Part shown: positions 1 to 8,560 of the stretch, piece by piece
How the letters are laid out: each line of letters opens with the position of its first letter
Position numbering within the stretch: the stretch's first letter is position 1
NCBI GenBank assembly: GCA_964348185.1
Contig: CAYGBW010000109.1
Location: 1 to 30,361, forward strand
Direction: 5' to 3'
DNA length: 30,361 bases
Source of the DNA: CAYGBW01 sp964348185
GTDB lineage: Bacteria > Desulfobacterota > BSN033 > WVXP01
Program-made: the position numbers and the translations under genes
Notes under the pieces: model-generated
The model's database searches: none
What the model saw: only the letters and a program-made list of their open reading frames with translations
What the model was told of the DNA's origin: nothing

Positions 1-783
1 ATGAAGTCGTTTCTTGAGTTCTCTTATATGTCTGCCACGGTTCACGATGTATGCAATCCGAAACCCTGGGATGCCAAAGGCCTTGCTGAATCCAAAAACC
101 GTCAGGGTTCTTTCAAACAGATCAGGGCTCAGCGATGCAAGACTCACATGGCTACCCTCAAAAACCATGTCCTCGTAGAGCTCGTCCACAAACACGAACA
201 GGTCATTTTCCTGGGCAATTCGCCCAATCGCCTCGAGTTCCTCCCGGCATAGGACCCTTCCTGTTGGATTGTGAGGATTGCAGACCATCAGGAGCCGGGT
301 TCGCGGCGTGATCCGACCCTTGAGATCATCCACGTCCAAGGTGGGGGTTTGGGAAAACCTCAGAGGGTTGTAGACGATTACCCCCTGGGCGTTTTCCACA
401 TTTTCCATGAAGGGTGGATAGACAGGAGCCGGACAGATCACGGCCTCATCGCCGGGCTTCAACGCATAGTAGCAGGCCAAAAAAATGGCAAACATCGTTC
501 CTGGGATCATATGGACGTCATCAGGGGTTGCTGGGATCCCATTAACCCGGTTGATTTTTTCACAGACAACCTCGAGGACGTCTGGATCTCCGCCATAAGC
601 CCCATAGGGGGTACGATCTTCTTCAAGGGCCCTGAGGACACCCTCCTTGATCTCCCGGGGGGTCCGAAAATCAATGTCTGCCACGGAAAGGGGGATGGTA
701 TCCTCCGCCCAGGGGCCCCATTTCAGGGCGGCTCGTTTTCGGAGAAATCCCTCATCTATCCTCTCGAAATCAATCATCTCCAT
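1..783 (-). CDS. PLP-dependent class I/II aminotransferase (PatB/MalY-like), 3' end outside window
   Basis: The minus-strand frame is open from 783 to the window edge (261 codons), so this is the N-terminal two thirds of a protein. Its N-terminus (FDFERIDEGFLRKRAALKWG, then IPLSVADIDFRTP and YGAYGG) resembles the start of PatB/MalY-type class I aminotransferases and C-S lyases, which begin with a KW motif and a P-x-W-VADMDF-like segment. Further on come VCNPHNPTGRVL, the substrate-loop NPxNPTG motif, VFVDELYEDMVFEG with the PLP-ring Asp/Tyr, and FGFSKAFGIPGFRIAYI with the Schiff-base Lys and the phosphate-binding Arg. A second ATG at 777 has the better placed GAGG ribosome site (8 bases), so the true start may be there. 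It lies downstream of birA on the same strand, 251 bases away. The substrate (amino-acid transamination or beta-elimination) cannot be decided from the fragment. Confidence 0.88.
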   Translation of the reverse strand, partial: MEMIDFERIDEGFLRKRAALKWGPWAEDTIPLSVADIDFRTPREIKEGVLRALEEDRTPYGAYGGDPDVLEVVCEKINRVNGIPATPDDVHMIPGTMFAIFLACYYALKPGDEAVICPAPVYPPFMENVENAQGVIVYNPLRFSQTPTLDVDDLKGRITPRTRLLMVCNPHNPTGRVLCREELEAIGRIAQENDLFVFVDELYEDMVFEGSHVSLASLSPDLFERTLTVFGFSKAFGIPGFRIAYIVNRGRHIRELKKRLH

Positions 784-1003
784 TGCCTCAAAACCGACAG
801 TCTTCAGCTCTCAAATATCGGCGATCAGCTGCCACCATCAAAACTTGGACCCCTGATTAATGAGAATAATGAGCGGATTTCGATTTTTGCGACAGGCGCA
901 AAAACCGCAAGACCAAAGGACAAGGAAACCTCATAATTCGAAATTCCTTGTTCGATATTCGATTCACGATTAGATCGGATTAGCCTCTCAAATTAGCACA
1001 TGT

Positions 1004-1022
1004 GCCCCCGACGGCTGGGGGC
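1004..1022. other. GC-rich stem-loop after birA
   Basis: GCCCCC and GGGGGC pair around a 7-base loop just beyond the birA stop codon. There is no T-run on either side, so this is only a candidate terminator or processing hairpin. The rest of the 251-base gap to the aminotransferase start holds a short degenerate repeat of TTCGA/ATTC units around 936-975 and nothing else I recognise. Confidence 0.35.
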
Positions 1023-1034
1023 CTGGTCTGAGAC

Positions 1035-2015
1035 CTATGTCAGATCCCCCGCCACGATCCTTATCGAGTCATCTCTCCCCCTCTGGAGGATGAGCGCCCC
1101 ATCACTGTCCAGCCCTTCGGCCACCCCCCTGTACACCTTGCCAAAGGATCTCACCTCCAGAGATTTGCCCCGGATCCGCGCAAGAGATTCCCACCTCTCG
1201 ATGATCGGGGGGGCTCCCTGGAGCAAGAAGGTATCATACCAGACTTCAAGACGCTCGAGAAGGCATCGGGTGAATTCGACCCGCGAGACCCTGCGGCCCA
1301 ACGCTCTCATGACGGATGTTGCCGTTTCACGGAGTTCTTGAGGAAAGCTCCCCTCATCCATATTGAGATTCACCCCAAAACCGAGAATAACAAAATCGAC
1401 TCGATCAGGCTGCGATTTCACCTCGTTGAGGAGCCCTGCCAGCTTTTTCCCCCCGACCAGAATGTCATTGGGCCATTTAATCTCTCCCTTCAAGGAAAAG
1501 CTTTTCTCGAGGGACTCAGCGGTCGAAATGGCTCCCACGTAAGTCAACAGGGGGGCCTGCCTCGGGGAAATCGGCGGCCTCAGAATGAGGGAAAGGTATA
1601 GGTTCTTGCCCCCAGGGGAGACCCATGAACGACTCAACCGGCCCCGGCCCCGGATTTGGGATTCGGCAATCAGAACGACCCCTTCCGGGGCTCCGTCCAG
1701 GGCCATCTTGCAGGCGAGATCGTTGGTCGAAGTCACTTCATCAAAGGTGTGGACATCGCTGGCCATCCTGCGAGTCTTCAAATCCCGACGGATTTCCCAG
1801 GGGGACAGAAGATCTGGCTTTTGGGTCAACACATAGCCGGAATGGGGTTTAGCGCTGATTCTGTACCCTTCCCCTCGCAGGGCCTGAATGCGTTTCCATA
1901 TGGCAGCTCTGGACAGACCAAACCACCGACTCAGGTCCTCTCCTGACACATATCCCTGTTCCTGCTCAAGGGCATTGAGAATAGCCTGATTGATGGAAGA
2001 GTCTAGTGTCTTCAT
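1035..2015 (-). CDS. birA: Bifunctional biotin ligase / biotin operon repressor
   Basis: BirA makes biotinyl-5'-AMP and transfers biotin to the carrier-protein lysine of biotin-dependent carboxylases. With an N-terminal winged helix it also represses biotin genes. The first 60 residues form the DNA-binding domain (SGEDLSRWFGLSRAAIWKRI is a clear helix-turn-helix). The catalytic domain shows FDEVTSTND, the biotinyl-AMP loop GRGRLSRSWVSPGGKNLY, KWPNDILVGGKKLAGLLNE with the catalytic Lys, and FGVNLN. A small SH3-like C-terminal domain follows (RSFGKVYRGVAEGLDSDGAL). I start at ATG 2015; an in-frame TTG at 2039 would add eight residues but has no ribosome site. Length (326 residues) fits the bifunctional class. 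No biotin biosynthesis gene is adjacent, so regulation of a distant target is only presumed from the HTH domain. Confidence 0.95.
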   Translation of the reverse strand: MKTLDSSINQAILNALEQEQGYVSGEDLSRWFGLSRAAIWKRIQALRGEGYRISAKPHSGYVLTQKPDLLSPWEIRRDLKTRRMASDVHTFDEVTSTNDLACKMALDGAPEGVVLIAESQIRGRGRLSRSWVSPGGKNLYLSLILRPPISPRQAPLLTYVGAISTAESLEKSFSLKGEIKWPNDILVGGKKLAGLLNEVKSQPDRVDFVILGFGVNLNMDEGSFPQELRETATSVMRALGRRVSRVEFTRCLLERLEVWYDTFLLQGAPPIIERWESLARIRGKSLEVRSFGKVYRGVAEGLDSDGALILQRGRDDSIRIVAGDLT

Positions 2016-2155
2016 TCGACGCTCGTGGTATTTTCCCAAACCAGGAGTCAGAATAAACCCGGAAAAAAGGTGTTAGTCGGGAAGCCAGTCGGTATCCTTC
2101 TCTGTTTCAAAAACCCTCACGAGGTATATATGGTGTTATCAATTGTTGCGCATGG

Positions 2156-2270
2156 CTTTTTTGTTTGATGGAGGATGGGCGTAGGGGCGGGCTTTACGCC
2201 CGCCCGTCTTGGCGAACCAAGCAAGCTTTTCGGGCGGGGATAACCCCCCCTACGAAACAAAAACCATCAT
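2156..2270. repeat. Palindromic intergenic repeat (MITE-like)
   Basis: Outer arms CGTAGGGG (2180-2187) and CCCCTACG (2247-2254) are inverted. They are flanked by inverted TTTTTGTTT-type sequences (about 2156-2166, and the complement near 2254-2263). Inside is a perfect hairpin, GGGCGGGC (2185-2192) and GCCCGCCC (2198-2205), with a 5-base loop. It lies in the 402-base gap between fusA (ending 2442) and birA (starting 2015/2039), both leftward, so it could also act as a terminator for fusA. Elements ending in GTAGGGGCG are common dispersed repeats in environmental genomes; copy number here cannot be seen from one window. Confidence 0.6.
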
Positions 2271-2396
2271 CCCTTAGCCTATAGACAAATGCGTATATCG
2301 TTGATTACAGATGGACCGAAAGAACGGACAGAGCAGCCTTTTGCCAAACAAATCGGCTCTCGAAAGGCTCTTGTTCTCTCTTTTTTTCATTCTGAC

Positions 2397-2429
2397 TTCT
2401 GACTCCTGCCCTTTCAGTTCTGACTCCTG
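2397..2429. repeat. Short direct repeat TTCTGACTCCTG just past fusA
   Basis: The 12-mer TTCTGACTCCTG occurs at 2397-2408 and again at 2418-2429, and partial copies (CTGACTCC, CTGATTC) continue to about 2440. This degenerate tandem stops at the fusA stop codon (2442-2444). It codes for nothing I recognise. Confidence 0.6.
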
Positions 2430-2441
2430 ACTCCTGATTCA

Positions 2442-4484
2442 TCATTTTCCCGGCCCTTTGTCGTACCGAGAAAACTGCATGGAAAACGTCCCTCGACCCT
2501 GACTCAGCGATCTGAGATCTGTGGAATAGCCGAACATCTGGGGCAAAGGACAGAAGGCCTGAACGTGAACGACCTTTCCCTTTGGGGTAATCCCCTCTAC
2601 CGTGCACTGCCTAGACTTCAGGTCTCCGAGAACCTCGCCCATGAACTCCTCAGGAACCACAACAGTAACCGCCATGAGGGGTTCGAGAAGCACCGGTTGT
2701 GCCTTTTCACAACCCTCTCTCAGTGCGTTGGAACCTGCAATCTTCAATGCAACAGGGGAGGGATCGTCGAGATCGAAATTCACCCTCACAAGTTCCGCTT
2801 TGATGTCTACGAGGGGAAATCCCATGATGGGCCCCACGGTAGCGGCATCCCTTATGCCTTCCTCAATGGCATCGTAGGTCTCTCCGGGCAATTCTTCCCG
2901 TGGAAGACGCGAGGCAAAGTCAATTCCCCCACCCCGCTCATGGGGTGAGATCCTTAGGGTCACCTCCCCGAAAAGGCGGGTTTCATCGACCTCACGGAGG
3001 AACCTTCCGGTCTGTTCCACCGCTCTCTCGATGGTCTCTCGGTAGACCACCTGGGGGCGGCCCACATTGACCAAAAGGTTGTATTCGGTTTGCAATCGAT
3101 TGACCAACACATCGAGATGGAGTTCTCCCATTCCAGAAATGATCGTTTGACCCGTGTCCTCGTCAAGCTTTACGACAAAGGTCGGATCCTCTTCAGCCAG
3201 TTTTTCAAGGCTCAGGGTGAGCCTGTCCTGATCTTGATTGATCCGGGGTTCAACCGCCACGGACATCACCGGTTTGTAGAAATCGATCGGTTCGAGGAGA
3301 ATGGGTGCCGCCTCGTCACAAAGGGTATCGCCCGTTGTGGTTCCCTTTAGCCCCATCATGGCAACAATATCTCCGGTGGACGCCTCATCGATTCTTTCAC
3401 GATGGTTCGCATGCATCCGAAAGACCCTCGAGATCCTTTCCTTTCGATCCAGCCGAGGGTTGTCTGCTTCGCTCCCGACCTCGATCCTGCCCGAATAGAC
3501 CCGCACGTAGACCATTTTTCTTCCCTGTTCGATCATCACCTTGAAGGCCAGGGCAGAAAAGGGCTCCTTGTCATCAGGCAGCCGGGTCTCCAGCTCACCC
3601 GTCTTTGGGTTTTGCCCTGTGATCGCTGGAATCTCCACCGGAGAGGGGAGATAGTTAGTCACCCCATCAAGGAGGGGTTGAATGCCTTTGTTTTTGAGGG
3701 CTGAACCGCAGAAAACCGGTACCACCTTCATGGCAATCGTGGCCTTCCGAATCGCCAAGAGTATCTCTGATTCGGCTATGGGCTCCCCCTCCAGGTACTT
3801 CTCGGTTAGTGCGTCATCCGTTTCTGCCACGGCCTCGACCAAGCGGGCGCGATACGCTTCTGCCTCTGCCCGATAGGCCTCTGGAATGTCGATCTCACTG
3901 AAGGAGGCTCCGAGGGTCTCTTCATGCCAAACGACCGCCTTCAACCGGATCAGATCGATGATGCCCTGGAATCTGTCTTCTGTGCCGAGAGGCAGATTAA
4001 TCGGCAAGGGTTTGGTACCGAGCCGGTCGACCATCATTTGGACTGTGCCGTGGAAATCCGCGCCAACTCGATCCATCTTGTTGATAAATGCGACCTTGGG
4101 AACGCCATACTTATCTGCCTGATGCCAAACCGTCTCCGACTGGGGTTCTACGCCTCCCACGGCGCAAAAGACAACCACAACTCCGTCGAGGATTCTCAAG
4201 GCCCTTTCCACCTCGATCGTAAAATCCACATGACCCGGTGTGTCGATGATATGAATATCGTGTCCCTTCCATGTACAAGTCGTCACCGCAGAGGTAATTG
4301 TGATGCCCCGCTCCTGTTCCAGCCGCATCCAATCCATCACGGTATCACCGTCATGAACTTCCCCCATCCGATGGGTCCGCCCCGTGTAGTAGAGGACCCT
4401 TTCGGTGACCGTGGTTTTGCCCGCATCGATATGGGCCACAAACCCAATATTCCTGGTCTTTTCGAGTCTTTTTCTCGATACCAT
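2442..4484 (-). CDS. fusA: Translation elongation factor G (probable second-copy type)
   Basis: EF-G is the ribosomal translocase GTPase. G-motifs are complete: AHIDAGKT (17-24), RGITITSA (59-66), DTPGH (81-85), NKMD (135-138). Domain II (FSALAFKVM), domain III (EDPTFVVKLDEDTGQTIISGMGELHLDVLVNRL), domain IV (GGGIDFASRLPREELPGETYDAIEEGIRDA) and domain V (QMFGYSTDLRSLSQGRGTFSMQF) follow in order. The length of 680 residues is close to the usual 690-700. The gene is alone: no rpsL, rpsG or tuf is adjacent, as expected for the canonical str-operon copy. Segments such as WHQADKYGVPKVAFINKMD read to me more like the second EF-G copies (spdEFG-type) of deltaproteobacteria, spirochaetes and planctomycetes, but that is an impression, not an alignment. 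The ATG has no strong ribosome site. Confidence 0.95.
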   Translation of the reverse strand: MVSRKRLEKTRNIGFVAHIDAGKTTVTERVLYYTGRTHRMGEVHDGDTVMDWMRLEQERGITITSAVTTCTWKGHDIHIIDTPGHVDFTIEVERALRILDGVVVVFCAVGGVEPQSETVWHQADKYGVPKVAFINKMDRVGADFHGTVQMMVDRLGTKPLPINLPLGTEDRFQGIIDLIRLKAVVWHEETLGASFSEIDIPEAYRAEAEAYRARLVEAVAETDDALTEKYLEGEPIAESEILLAIRKATIAMKVVPVFCGSALKNKGIQPLLDGVTNYLPSPVEIPAITGQNPKTGELETRLPDDKEPFSALAFKVMIEQGRKMVYVRVYSGRIEVGSEADNPRLDRKERISRVFRMHANHRERIDEASTGDIVAMMGLKGTTTGDTLCDEAAPILLEPIDFYKPVMSVAVEPRINQDQDRLTLSLEKLAEEDPTFVVKLDEDTGQTIISGMGELHLDVLVNRLQTEYNLLVNVGRPQVVYRETIERAVEQTGRFLREVDETRLFGEVTLRISPHERGGGIDFASRLPREELPGETYDAIEEGIRDAATVGPIMGFPLVDIKAELVRVNFDLDDPSPVALKIAGSNALREGCEKAQPVLLEPLMAVTVVVPEEFMGEVLGDLKSRQCTVEGITPKGKVVHVQAFCPLPQMFGYSTDLRSLSQGRGTFSMQFSRYDKGPGK

Positions 4485-4691
4485 GGCTAATGGGTAACAG
4501 GATCTCCCGACGTGTCGGCCACCCAGGAGAACTCAGTGCACGTTATCATCAGGATGATCTCACGGCGACGCCGTTAGCGCGATCAAATTGAACGAGGGGA
4601 AACATCCCCCTCCCATGCCTGGTGAGATGCGTCATCGCAATCTGGACGAGATTACGACGGAAACGCTGGAAAACCCTGACTGTCTTGCGGC
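4485..4691 (-). other. Long 5' leader of fusA
   Basis: About 200 bases lie between the fusA promoter (-10 at 4692-4697) and its ATG. They contain a GC-rich palindrome ACGGCGACGCCGT (4562-4574) and a stem-loop GAGGGG (4594-4599) pairing with CCCCTC (4607-4612). There is no convincing small gene and no known riboswitch that I recognise. The leader length and hairpins leave room for leader-mediated control, which is inference only. Confidence 0.4.
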
Positions 4692-4720
4692 ATATTAAAG
4701 AGTTCTCCTGAAAAAGTCAA
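4692..4720 (-). promoter_or_regulatory. Sigma-70 type promoter for fusA
   Basis: On the minus strand TTGACT (4720-4715) and TAATAT (4697-4692) are separated by exactly 17 bases, close to the TTGACA-N17-TATAAT consensus. Transcription would start near 4685 and read through the leader into fusA. No competing gene uses this strand in the region. Confidence 0.75.
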
Positions 4721-4926
4721 GCCAGCCAATGAATAGCCAGGAAGAAAAGGGATTCACCGACAACCCAAAATCCTTTCTTTTTGCCCTTCATGATCGTCCC
4801 TGCCTCATATACGGCTCGTCCGTCGGTCTGATCTGTCTTGCATTTTTCGATTCAATCTGGTAAGGTCTTTTATCATCTGCCATTTATTCTTTGTCTTCCT
4901 TATGGGACGGAAAACGGGAGAAACAC

Positions 4927-6054
4927 TTGTCATATCGTGATGTTACCTGCCTCCTGTGCTTTATTCTGGTGGTTACCCAGGTTGTCTCAGCAGGCTGTTC
5001 CCATCTGGAGAGAATGAGTCTGCCCATATCCCATCGAGTGGATCCTAGGGTCCGGGACAAGGAAACCGTCCGAATTGACGACCAGGTTTACGTGAGGGTC
5101 CCAAACCCAGAGGCCCAGACAGGGGGAAACCAAGAGCGATACCGCTATGTTTCGCTCCAGGAGTATCTTGCCAATCCCAAGTCTTTTGACACGGTGGTCA
5201 CGGAGCCTCCCATCCGCGAGCAGGACGAATGGAGACCTGTGGAATTGGAGACAGCCGCGCCTCCCCCAGCTCAAGAATCGGATAGTGCCGGCCAATTGGA
5301 AGTCTCCCTCCATTTTAAGAAGCGGCTCATGTTGGTTCCTTTCAAAGACCTGACAGGCGCGTCTTACAAGGAGCTTGCCGACATGGTGATGAGGGGCCTG
5401 GTCTCAGAGATCCAGGCCGCATCCGATCAGGTTATCCTCTTCGATGCTGACATCCTGGAAACCAACCCCAAAGGGAGAGAACTCGGTTCCGAATCCTTTG
5501 ATTCCCCAAACCTGGCAAGGTTGGCGAGTGAGTTATACAATATTCATGCCATTGTTGTTGGAACCATTAACCACGTTTTCACTTCCTCAACGGATAGCAA
5601 GGTCAGGGGAACAGACAAGACTTCGTATGCCATTGCTGAGGTCAGTGCTCAGCTGATCGATACGGCCTCGGGCAGGGTTCGCCGCCAGTGGCAAAAGAGA
5701 AATCCAACTCTCGATTCCGAAGGAAAGGGAGATTTTTCTGGGGAGAAGGCTCGATTGAAGGCTATTGATCTGATCGCCTCTGAACTCAGCCAGGACATCA
5801 TTGAGGAATTGAAGAGGCTCGCGTGGTACACCACCATCGCCAGTCTTGATGGGAACCGAGTCTATATCAGTGCGGGAAAACTCTCGGGTGTTCGGGTCGG
5901 AGACGTTTTTTCTGTCTATCCTGCAACCTACCCGGGCGATTCGAAAGGAGAAATCCGGATAGCAGGGCTTTTTGGGGTTGATGCCTCTGTGGCAGACATC
6001 ACAAGGGGCAAGGGCTTCCAGGTTAAGGATCTGGTTAGGCCCATTTTTCAGTGA
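4927..6054 (+). CDS. Outer-membrane lipoprotein with CsgG-like and FlgT C-terminal-like domains
   Basis: I start at TTG 4927 because GGGAG (4916-4920) lies six bases upstream. An in-frame TTG at 4891 would put 12 polar residues before the signal peptide. The protein then begins MSYRDVTC, continues with a hydrophobic stretch, and has a lipobox-like SAGC about 24 residues in, predicting a lipoprotein. The middle part (LMLVPFKDLTGASYKELADM, then VVGTINHVF and AEVSAQLIDTASGRV) resembles CsgG-type lipoproteins that detect or build envelope assemblies. The end (DGNRVYISAGKLSGVRVGDVFSVYPA and a final VRPIFQ strand) resembles the C-terminal domain of FlgT and related envelope proteins. Pro/Gln-rich sequence separates N-terminus and domain. 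It precedes CarD by 69 bases. Function is unknown; an envelope-assembly role is inferred from fold resemblance only. The 442 bases upstream of 4927 hold the fusA promoter and leader, and no clear promoter for this gene. Confidence 0.75.
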   Translation: MSYRDVTCLLCFILVVTQVVSAGCSHLERMSLPISHRVDPRVRDKETVRIDDQVYVRVPNPEAQTGGNQERYRYVSLQEYLANPKSFDTVVTEPPIREQDEWRPVELETAAPPPAQESDSAGQLEVSLHFKKRLMLVPFKDLTGASYKELADMVMRGLVSEIQAASDQVILFDADILETNPKGRELGSESFDSPNLARLASELYNIHAIVVGTINHVFTSSTDSKVRGTDKTSYAIAEVSAQLIDTASGRVRRQWQKRNPTLDSEGKGDFSGEKARLKAIDLIASELSQDIIEELKRLAWYTTIASLDGNRVYISAGKLSGVRVGDVFSVYPATYPGDSKGEIRIAGLFGVDASVADITRGKGFQVKDLVRPIFQ

Positions 6055-6123
6055 CCATTCTAGTCCAACGACAGAAAGGGGAGAGACCTAAAACCGTAGA
6101 CTCAAAAAAGGGGAGTTCAGACA

Positions 6124-6606
6124 ATGTTTGAGATTGGGGACAAGGCTGTTTATCCTGGACATGGGGTTGGCGTCATCGAGAAAATCGAGACTAGAGAAAT
6201 CTCCGGAAGCAACAAGTGCTTTTACGTCCTGAGAATCTTGGATAACGGAATGACCATCATGATCCCTACGGACCACACGAAAATGGTCGGACTTAGAGAA
6301 ATCATCCCTGAATTTCAGGTTCCCAAGGTCTTTGAGATTCTCAAAGAGAAGGATGTTTCCTTTGACAATCAAACCTGGAACCGTAGATATCGGGAGTACA
6401 TGGAAAAAATAAACACCGGTTCGATCTTTGAGATTGCCGAGGTCTTGAGGGACCTCCATATGCTAAAAAGTGAGAAGGAGCTTTCGTTTGGTGAGCGTAA
6501 GATTCTTGACACGGCAAGGAATCTTCTCGTGACTGAAATCGCCATCGCCAAGCGGGCCAAGGAAAAGGAAGTTGTTCAAGAGCTTCGAACAATTCTAGGA
6601 CATTAA
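6124..6606 (+). CDS. CarD/CdnL-family transcription regulator
   Basis: CarD/CdnL proteins bind the RNA polymerase beta subunit through an N-terminal Tudor-like domain and stabilise open promoter complexes. The start FEIGDKAVYPGHGVGVIEKIE is the family signature. Next come FYVLRILDNGMTIMIPT and the helical C-terminal domain containing WNRRYREYMEKI and LSFGERKILDTARNLLVTEIA. At 160 residues it has the usual length. The ribosome site GGGGAG at about 6110-6115 precedes the ATG well. In several phyla carD lies next to the PIN-TRAM and isoprenoid genes that follow here, which supports the assignment. Confidence 0.95.
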   Translation: MFEIGDKAVYPGHGVGVIEKIETREISGSNKCFYVLRILDNGMTIMIPTDHTKMVGLREIIPEFQVPKVFEILKEKDVSFDNQTWNRRYREYMEKINTGSIFEIAEVLRDLHMLKSEKELSFGERKILDTARNLLVTEIAIAKRAKEKEVVQELRTILGH

Positions 6607-6788
6607 TCGATCGCCATCGGAATACTACGCCTCCATACTTTTTGCGAGTACGCCAGAAACCCATTCAGGTCCTCCCCTAGGCCAGCCACATCTCTCCAAT
6701 CAGAAAGGGCCTCGAGGGCGAAAATGTTCCCCTGGCTGCGCCAAATGAGCCATGGATCACCTTCACCCCTGGCCCTAAAGGAGACAAT

Positions 6789-7826
6789 ATGGGATCTCTA
6801 ATACTCTGGATCGTTCTGATTCTCGCCTGCTCTCTGGGAGGATACTGGGCCACCTATGAACTGACCGCCTCAAAAACCTTCGGCCTATGGGGGATTTTCG
6901 GTGGAGCCGTCTTGGCCATTCTGACCATTCTCTTTGTGGAAAACGCAAAAAAAACCCCGCTGAGAAAAATCTGTGGAGCAGTGATCGGCCTCCTAGTCGG
7001 ACTGGCATTTGGAGGCGTTCTTTCGAGTGCCGTCCCTCTTTTCCTTAAATCTGGCAGTATCGCAATCAGCGGAGTGATTTATTCAATCCTGGGTTACGTG
7101 GGCCTAAAAGTGGGCCTGAAAAAGGGGGAGGAGTTTAACCTCCAAAGTCTAACCTTCTCGAAAGGCGAGGAAAGGGAGTCCTTCAAGATTCTCGACACCA
7201 GTGTCATTATCGACGGGCGGGTGGCCGACATTTGCGAGACGGGGTTCATTGAGGGGGTGCTCATTATCCCCCAGTTTGTCCTTCACGAGCTCCAGCACAT
7301 TGCGGATTCTCCTGACTCGGTGAAGAGGACCCGCGGCAAACGGGGACTGGAGATTCTTCACCGGATGCAAAAATCGGTGGACATTGAGGTGAGGATCAAC
7401 GAGCAGGATTTCCCTCGAATCAGAGAAGTCGACGCGAAGCTGGTTGAGTTGGCCAAAACAATCGGTGGTACCATCTTTACCAATGATGCAAACCTCAACA
7501 AGGTCGCAGAACTCCAGGGAATTAGTGTTCTCAACATCAATGCATTGGCCAACGCACTGAAGCCCATCGTCTTACCTGGAGAAGAGATAAGTGGCTATGT
7601 GATCAAAGAGGGAAAGGAACCGGGCCAGGGTGTTGCATATCTTGACGATGGAACCATGGTGGTGATCGAAAATGGCAGGAGATTCATGGGCCGGTCCCTT
7701 GATGTGGTTGTGACGAGTGTGCTCCAAACCACAGCAGGTCGTATGATCTTCGCCAAAGTCAAGGAGGAAGGGCCTGGCACCCAAGGTGTGTCTTTCCAGA
7801 ACCGTCAGGAATGGCAACGAGGGTAG
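6789..7826 (+). CDS. Membrane-anchored PIN-TRAM domain protein (YacL type)
   Basis: Three to four transmembrane segments occupy residues 1-105. A PIN-domain ribonuclease fold follows, with acidic motif residues in FKILDTSVIIDGRVADI, VLHELQHIAD and GGTIFTNDANLNKVAEL. A TRAM RNA-binding domain closes the protein (IKEGKEPGQGVAYLDDGTMVVIENG). This order matches Bacillus YacL and mycobacterial relatives, which are usually encoded just before ispD. A strong ribosome site AAAGGAG (6777-6783) precedes ATG 6789. The 3' end overlaps ispD by 16 bases, implying co-translation. The substrate RNA is unknown for the family. The 182-base gap before the gene contains nothing else that I recognise. Confidence 0.93.
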   Translation: MGSLILWIVLILACSLGGYWATYELTASKTFGLWGIFGGAVLAILTILFVENAKKTPLRKICGAVIGLLVGLAFGGVLSSAVPLFLKSGSIAISGVIYSILGYVGLKVGLKKGEEFNLQSLTFSKGEERESFKILDTSVIIDGRVADICETGFIEGVLIIPQFVLHELQHIADSPDSVKRTRGKRGLEILHRMQKSVDIEVRINEQDFPRIREVDAKLVELAKTIGGTIFTNDANLNKVAELQGISVLNINALANALKPIVLPGEEISGYVIKEGKEPGQGVAYLDDGTMVVIENGRRFMGRSLDVVVTSVLQTTAGRMIFAKVKEEGPGTQGVSFQNRQEWQRG

Positions 7827-8551
7827 CCGTGCAGAGATCTGAAAGAAGAGCCGCCGCACTGATCGTGGCAGCCGGTGAGGGGCGTCGCCTGGGGACCCCT
7901 CGAACAAAGGCCTTTATGCCTCTGAACGATATCCCCGTTCTCGCATACGCCATTCAGCCCTTCGAGGTCTGCAATCGAATTCAACAGCTCTATCTGGTCC
8001 TTCGAAATCAAGACCTCGATTCATGGCACCGAGAGATTCTCGAGAGGTTTTCTTTCAAGAAGACGAGACCTCCGGTGACTGGAGGCTTGAGGCGGCAAGA
8101 CTCGGTCCGTTTGGGGCTTGAATCAATCGGAGAAGACGTCGACATCGTCCTCATCCATGATGGGGCTCGCCCTTTTGTCGATACCTCCATGGTGGAGCGA
8201 CTGCTCGATACATTGGCAGAAGACCAGGCCGCTGTGGTAGCCGTCCCCGCCAAAGAGACCGTGAAGGTCGTCTCCCCCCAAGGCCGTATTCTCGAAACGC
8301 CGGCCCGAGACACGCTCTGGCACATCCAGACACCCCAGGGCTTTGATTATCGCATCATCCTTGAGGCCCATCGCAAGGCCGTGGCGGATGGCGTTGTTGC
8401 TACGGATGATTCGACCCTCGTTGAACGGCTGGGTGTTCCCGTGACGGTTGTGCAAGGCTCTTACGAAAACATAAAGATCACGACACCTGAAGATCTGGTC
8501 ATTGCTCGGGCCCTCCTCGAGAATCGAGGGCGACCTCTATTCGAATCCTGA
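7811..8551 (+). CDS. ispD: 2-C-methyl-D-erythritol 4-phosphate cytidylyltransferase
   Basis: IspD joins MEP and CTP to CDP-ME in the non-mevalonate isoprenoid pathway. The CTP-binding glycine-rich loop is ALIVAAGEGRRLG. TGGLRRQDSVRLGLE, VLIHDGARPFVDTSMVERLL and VPAKETVKVV follow as in the family, with the C-terminal VQGSYENIKITTPEDLVIARALL signature. Length is slightly above the usual 230 because of about ten extra residues at the N-terminus that overlap the PIN-TRAM gene. ispF begins nine bases after the stop, so both belong to one operon. Confidence 0.97.
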   Translation: MATRVAVQRSERRAAALIVAAGEGRRLGTPRTKAFMPLNDIPVLAYAIQPFEVCNRIQQLYLVLRNQDLDSWHREILERFSFKKTRPPVTGGLRRQDSVRLGLESIGEDVDIVLIHDGARPFVDTSMVERLLDTLAEDQAAVVAVPAKETVKVVSPQGRILETPARDTLWHIQTPQGFDYRIILEAHRKAVADGVVATDDSTLVERLGVPVTVVQGSYENIKITTPEDLVIARALLENRGRPLFES

Positions 8552-8560
8552 GAGACGCCA

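Noticed and set aside
4646..4692. A 13-codon leader peptide upstream of fusA on the minus strand.
   Set aside because: Its ATG overlaps the -10 box, so it would not be in the transcript.
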